A DNA stretch of 64,000 nucleotides from Lunularia cruciata (lineage: Eukaryota > Streptophyta > Marchantiopsida > Lunulariales > Lunulariaceae): the NCBI GenBank assembly GCA_948567375.1, contig OX419756.1, forward strand, positions 23,910,552 through 23,974,551, written 5' to 3'. Below the pieces are notes generated by a model. It was not told the DNA's origin, did no database searches, and saw only the letters and a program-made list of their open reading frames with translations. Position numbers and translations under genes: made by a program. Below, piece after piece: positions 59,401 through 64,000 of the stretch (positions within the stretch are counted from its first letter, which is position 1; each line of letters opens with the position of its first letter).

Positions 59401-61838
59401 TCAGTAAGAGGAGATGCCCATTTCGTAGAAGTCTTTCACCATGTTAGTACTTCCATTTCGACTTTTCCAGTAGCTTCTCCCAAAGATACTTCCAGAGGTT
59501 GGAATCCCATTATGAGATCCACTTCAACGTTGGTTACCCTTTCCTACAAAGAGCTTCAATGGCTCTGCCAATAGTTATAAAGATTCTCTTCAAGCTAAGC
59601 ATACATATATGCAAGCATTTGACAGACTTGCACTGAACATCCGAGCAATTTATATACCGCATTACAACTAGGGCACCCTCGTTTCATAGCAAAGCAGTGC
59701 ATTAGCAGCTTTGAAAACAATTCTTCCTTTTGATTACTGCAGGTCGAGAAGACTGGATAAATACCTCGGAGGCAAGGAGAAATTGTCCTGTATTTGTGAA
59801 TCCGGTTTTATACCCATCCGGTGCAAATTCGACCTGACGCTCTACTAAATCTGCCAATAAAAATCTGCCATGTTTTTATTGCCAGATTTATGACCAGTCA
59901 CACTTACTCAAAGACCATAAGCTGCTCAGCCATAGGTGTCTGTCTTGGCTTTCATCCACAGATAATTCTCCAAAGACGTGGATTCTCAAAATGGACTCAC
60001 CAGTATTGAAGCGCACGAAGCGTACAGAACGACCAAGATAGGCTGTCCACCACGAAGACGCTTCATTACCTTCATCCAGTCCCTTCCCCTGCCAAGTGTA
60101 GATGACAACATCAACTACAGGTGCTGTTCTCTTGTCTACATCCTTTCGCTTCAACGGTATTCTCAGGACAGGCATGCCAGGTGCCCTTATTTCTGGAAAG
60201 GACTCACATCAGCATACAGAGTTCTTGTCACTACAGCTTTCTGGTCAAAACTACACAAGATTTGTAAAAGTAAGTCCCAGTCCAGATTAGCACTTGGCAG
60301 GCATATCCAGAATTACATGTGTGAAAGTCTAAGACAGGATATATTTTCAGGGAAAAGTAGACATGTCTCTTTCTGATAGCGGACAAAATCTTTTCTACTC
60401 CTGTTTACAAGATTCTGCAGGATATGACGAGGAGACATTTACAGCAACTTTAAAATATAATCCTATATTCAGAAAGGCATAAGAAGATGTTCGAAGAGAT
60501 TCAATCTCAAATTGATCAAGTTAGACAACATTAGCTATTTCATGAACGAAAGAAACCAAGAGACGAGATTTGATCTGCGTGCGTACCCAGGTTGTCCTTA
60601 GGTCCGCAGGCCTCGCCTCGAAATGCTGCCACTGGTAAGGATGGTTGAACCATCACAAGTTTCGGAGCAATAACTTGTGCTACTAGTCGACCCTTATCAG
60701 CACTGACGACCATCCATTCCCGATCATAGAGAAAACCTGACATAAACAACATAGAATGCCAGTTTGGTCATTTCTTTCTAGCCATTGTAACATCGTGGCA
60801 AAGGAAGGAGTCCAATAAAAAGATATTGTTCCCAGAAAGGCTCCAAGATACAGCTACAGATGAGCAATAACCGACGTTGAGAAGGGATACAACAAGTAGA
60901 CATAAATTCAGGCAGATACAGTTTGTCCTGGACTTGATGAGCGGATTATTTTACCATGCACTACAGGTTGTGTGGAGGAGTTTTGATTTTCGGAAACAAC
61001 CAGCACTAGCCTCTTCGGCAATAGACTGATTGACAATGGACTGATTAAAAGCTTTCTTGATACCCACAAATGGTCTGATTGCTGTTCAAACCCTATACCC
61101 GTGACAGTTACTTTCCTGGTTTTAGTAACTGCTCGAAAAGGTGGGACACAGCAATTTTCATCGTCAAACTGGAATTTAAGTACAGACATTTTTTAGCATC
61201 AATCGCAACACACGTTGAGTCACTTGATTACTCACAGTTGCCTACTTCAATTTACACACACCGAGCTGGACGTAGCTCTACCAGAAAGATATCTCCACTA
61301 GAGATTCTTCACCATCGATCAGTGTAAGGACAAAACTATAGCTACCGACGACATCTCAATTGCACTGTACAAAGTAATGTCAACATTCCGCGCACCAATC
61401 GAACTAAATCGAATGCAATGTTGTTCATTCCAGCTCGAGAGCTCAGTCTACAGGTAATTTCATCATCCTAGTCTCATATACTGCTGAAAGAAAGAGCAAT
61501 GTACCTACCTACGAGCGAAACTTCTCACACGGACTTATAAGTTCTCACACGGCATAAGTAAACACCAAAAATTACAATAGTAACAGGAACCTGCATCGAC
61601 ACCTTGAACATTGTACAGTAATCTTACTACTCGGGTTCTACCTGTTGTTCCAATTGGCAGCACTTGAGAAACGGATAAATTAATGACAAACTCAGCAGGT
61701 CTGCATTTTTAGACTAAAAACAATAAACCTTAATGCGAGGATCGCACCAGTAGTCGAAATGGCAGCACAGGAAACGCTCACTCCACGACAAGCTTTCACC
61801 GGATAGACCACAATTTGCTCCAACTTATATTCCGCCAT
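56429..61838 (-). CDS. MOSC-domain protein, mARC-like molybdenum enzyme (8 exons)
   Basis: Minus-strand exons: 61838-61748, 60736-60587, 60192-60001, 59850-59765, 59261-59197, 59086-58972, 56784-56731, 56602-56429. All introns are GT-AG and phases fit, giving 308 residues and a stop. The N-terminal beta-barrel domain (VYPVKACRGVSVS, GFLYDREWMVV, EIRAPGMPVLRIPL) precedes the MOSC domain (TGQFLLASEASLDDLN, NRFRPNLIVGG, CARCKVPTIN). Cys about 232 aligns with the molybdenum-binding Cys of mitochondrial amidoxime-reducing component proteins. These reduce N-hydroxylated compounds and, in plants and algae, take part in nitrite/NO metabolism with cytochrome b5. The length fits plant homologues; no membrane anchor or transit peptide precedes residue 1. 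Intron 6 is about 2.2 kb and intron 1 about 1 kb. Intact and probably functional; the exact substrate is unknown. Confidence 0.9.
56995..57180. repeat. Tandem duplication in MOSC intron 6
   Basis: Two copies of about 90-96 bp, each starting ttcgattgttagcctcta and ending cttacctgtaact. The first has a 9-base extra stretch. Intronic, non-coding. Confidence 0.85.
57617..58170 (-). other. Open, coding-like stretch within MOSC intron 6
   Basis: On the same strand as the MOSC gene, a 115-codon frame (57964-57617) reads GTGICIQLPQHPVGTDEIDG, then TYYESLLFPFVLVLMGLTLR and SHSWAVQVFSDGRVLLFMSS. Another open frame just upstream (about 58170-58040) contains DPDDYYWMLCLAAIPVYTIP. Both are rich in aromatic and hydrophobic residues, like membrane protein exons, with possible splice sites at their ends. 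They could be a nested gene, exons of an alternative transcript, or the remains of an inserted gene. I do not recognise a family. Confidence 0.25.
60908..61189 (-). other. ORF inside MOSC intron 1
   Basis: A 93-codon minus-strand frame from an ATG at 61189 (MSVLKFQFDDENCCVPPFRA ... VSENQNSSTQPVV). It lies between MOSC exons 1 and 2 on the same strand but cannot be joined to them without losing the conserved ISTTG-FLYDREW junction. It has no recognisable domain. It could be an alternative first exon or chance. Confidence 0.2.
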
Positions 61839-61869
61839 CTTCACAAGCAATCAAATCGAGTCCTTCTCA

Positions 61870-62660
61870 TTGCTTTCTCGATTTGAAGATCCAAAGTATT
61901 TAACCACATCCTTTCTTCTCCACCAGCCTCACGAACATTACTACCTCTTCGGTGATCACTGTCCCCTGTTCGATGGCGTGTACTACAAGTTCTTTTCGTG
62001 CGACACAAGAAAGAACAAGATCCCTCTCGTGCCCCACGCCGTCTGGATGATGCGAGATGACGATTTTACAACACTTCGAAGCCAATAATGCCGAATCTGA
62101 ACGCGCACTTTTCCGCGACAAGCTTGATTTCCTTTCCAGGCACATAAACGACAGATTCTGTGCAGCCATTATCCACATCTTCTTATCTCATCGCACGCAC
62201 CGACAGCATTCGTCAAAGTCTCCCTAATACATGTTCCATTCATATTTGACTCCGACATTGACGACAGCGACCTCCTTGGCCTCCGCGCGCTATGACCTCG
62301 TTATCGGTAACTCGAAATCGACGGCCGCGCTCTTTGGATACCAGATCGTAGATCTGGCATCTACTGCACAGCTTGAGCGCTACGTTCATTCACCTCGACT
62401 GTAGTTCTCGTCGTCGTCGTCCTCTCCTCTTACAGTGGTCAAAGTCGCTAGCAGGTGCTTCGCATCGTACCCTGTTGCTCGAACTTACCCGGTTGCTCGG
62501 ACAGGAATTTTACTCTGCCAGAGATTCGTCCCAGCAGACTTTTGGGCTTTACCGGCATCCAGAAGTACTTGTGTTATTGAGGAAAAAGCGACCACATAGA
62601 ACACATGAAGGATGGGAAGACCCATCAAGCCGTACAAGGGAGAGACAAAAGCGGTGATTA
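61870..62660 (+). pseudogene. Possible decayed coding region upstream of the MOSC gene
   Basis: Successive plus-strand frames look protein-like but are shifted against each other: 61870-62088 (FLLHQPHEHYYLFGDHCPLF, YYKFFSCDTRKNKIPLVPHA), then about 62067-62226 (HFEANNAESERALFRDKLDF), then around 62285-62400 (RYDLVIGNSKSTAALFGYQI) and 62373-62657. The base composition is C-rich, unlike the intergenic DNA around. The region lies just upstream of the MOSC start in the opposite direction. Family not recognised; it could instead be leader/promoter DNA. Confidence 0.25.
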
Positions 62661-62989
62661 ACTTGCGTTATTACCAAAACATCTTGGAACGGCACACCGG
62701 TAACTACTAAACGAACTATAGAAGAATGTCGGTACGTCTACAGATTGTCGAGGGAACTTTCCCAGCTTGGCTTAAAGTGAACTGTGCTCGCCTTCTCCAA
62801 TTTATCGGCGTTTCAAGATAAGTCCACTTGTTAGCCGGACCGGTAACAGACAACAACTAGTCGGGGAAGCTTGAATACCATGCATGAAAAGCCTTCCTGT
62901 CATCAGGGCGTTCAGATGCAGAATTTATGGGCTCTTTATGGAAATATCATATATTACTATATGAAATTTTTGGTCGAATTTTCGCCGTC

Positions 62990-63155
62990 GGGTACTTTGG
63001 GTTAACGGGTGTCTCGTAAATTTTACGCAAAAAAATGACTCGTAAATTTTACGGGCCTGTGGACGTTGCCCGTAAATTCCTGTTACTTCCATTGCGAAGG
63101 TTTTGGACTTCCGTGAAGTACTTTACGGGAATCCTATAGATACCCGTAAACCTCT
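62990..63155. repeat. Cluster of cgtaaa/tttacg palindromic words
   Basis: Within about 165 bp the words ctcgtaaattttacg (twice), tttacgggcc, gcccgtaaattcc, tttacgggaat and acccgtaaacc occur, giving alternating inverted copies of cccgtaaa. No gene. It may be the core of a small palindromic repeat element. Confidence 0.5.
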
Positions 63156-63980
<825 letters not shown>

Positions 63981-64000
63981 ATATCTTGGGTTATATATCT

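Noticed and set aside
60908-61189. Extra MOSC exon
   Set aside because: Including it breaks the phase and the conserved TTG-FLYDREW junction between exons 1 and 2.

Overview
The window is nuclear DNA of a land plant. It contains an intronless canonical plant histone H3 gene, spliced GT-AG genes, Ty3/gypsy chromoviruses and a Ty1/copia element with 5-bp target-site duplications, PIF/Harbinger-type transposases, and a decayed fragment of plastid 23S rRNA. The MOSC protein differs clearly from the angiosperm form, and the H3 mixes H3.1 and H3.3 residues. I therefore lean weakly towards a seed-free plant (bryophyte, lycophyte or fern), but the species cannot be fixed from this sequence. A run of exactly 200 N (35582-35781) is an assembly gap.

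Layout. 1-2585: AT-rich repeats plus a nuclear plastid-DNA insert (23S rRNA piece). 2590-4330: a small gene island with an unrecognised membrane-type ORF and histone H3 (minus strand). 5450-53200: a roughly 48-kb repeat-rich block. 53300-63750: a second gene island dominated by an eight-exon MOSC-domain gene (mARC-like, minus strand, 308 aa by my splice model). 63867-63977: a (TA)n microsatellite.

The main observation is that the 48-kb block is mirror-symmetric about roughly 26.15 kb. Going outward from the axis, each arm carries the same four markers in the same order and relative orientation: a decayed charged/coiled-coil gene, a PIF/Harbinger DDE transposase, an unrecognised 'DWF...RYLARQCV' protein, and an inward-facing gene with an NLS-plus-coiled-coil tail whose splice donor is conserved between copies. 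After subtracting the LTR elements that landed later in one arm only, the arms are of similar length (about 14.5 and 15.2 kb). I read this as an ancient inverted duplication or palindrome, possibly of a large Harbinger-related composite element, that later decayed and was invaded separately on each side.

Later insertions: a 6.3-kb chromovirus (6659-12952, TSD cggag) inside the last exon of the left outer gene; a second 7.1-kb chromovirus (45463-52532, TSD cacat) in the intron of the right outer gene, itself hit by two solo LTRs of the first family; two more solo LTRs of that family (28173-28749, 29690-30430); and a shortened copia element (33833-37160, TSD aatat). The left-arm Harbinger transposase is intact as a spliced 357-aa ORF, while its right-arm counterpart is broken. 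Between about 19.6 and 23.5 kb and between 30.4 and 33.6 kb I see mainly decayed, non-coding, AT-rich DNA, with one notable perfect 26-bp-arm hairpin at 22407-22496.
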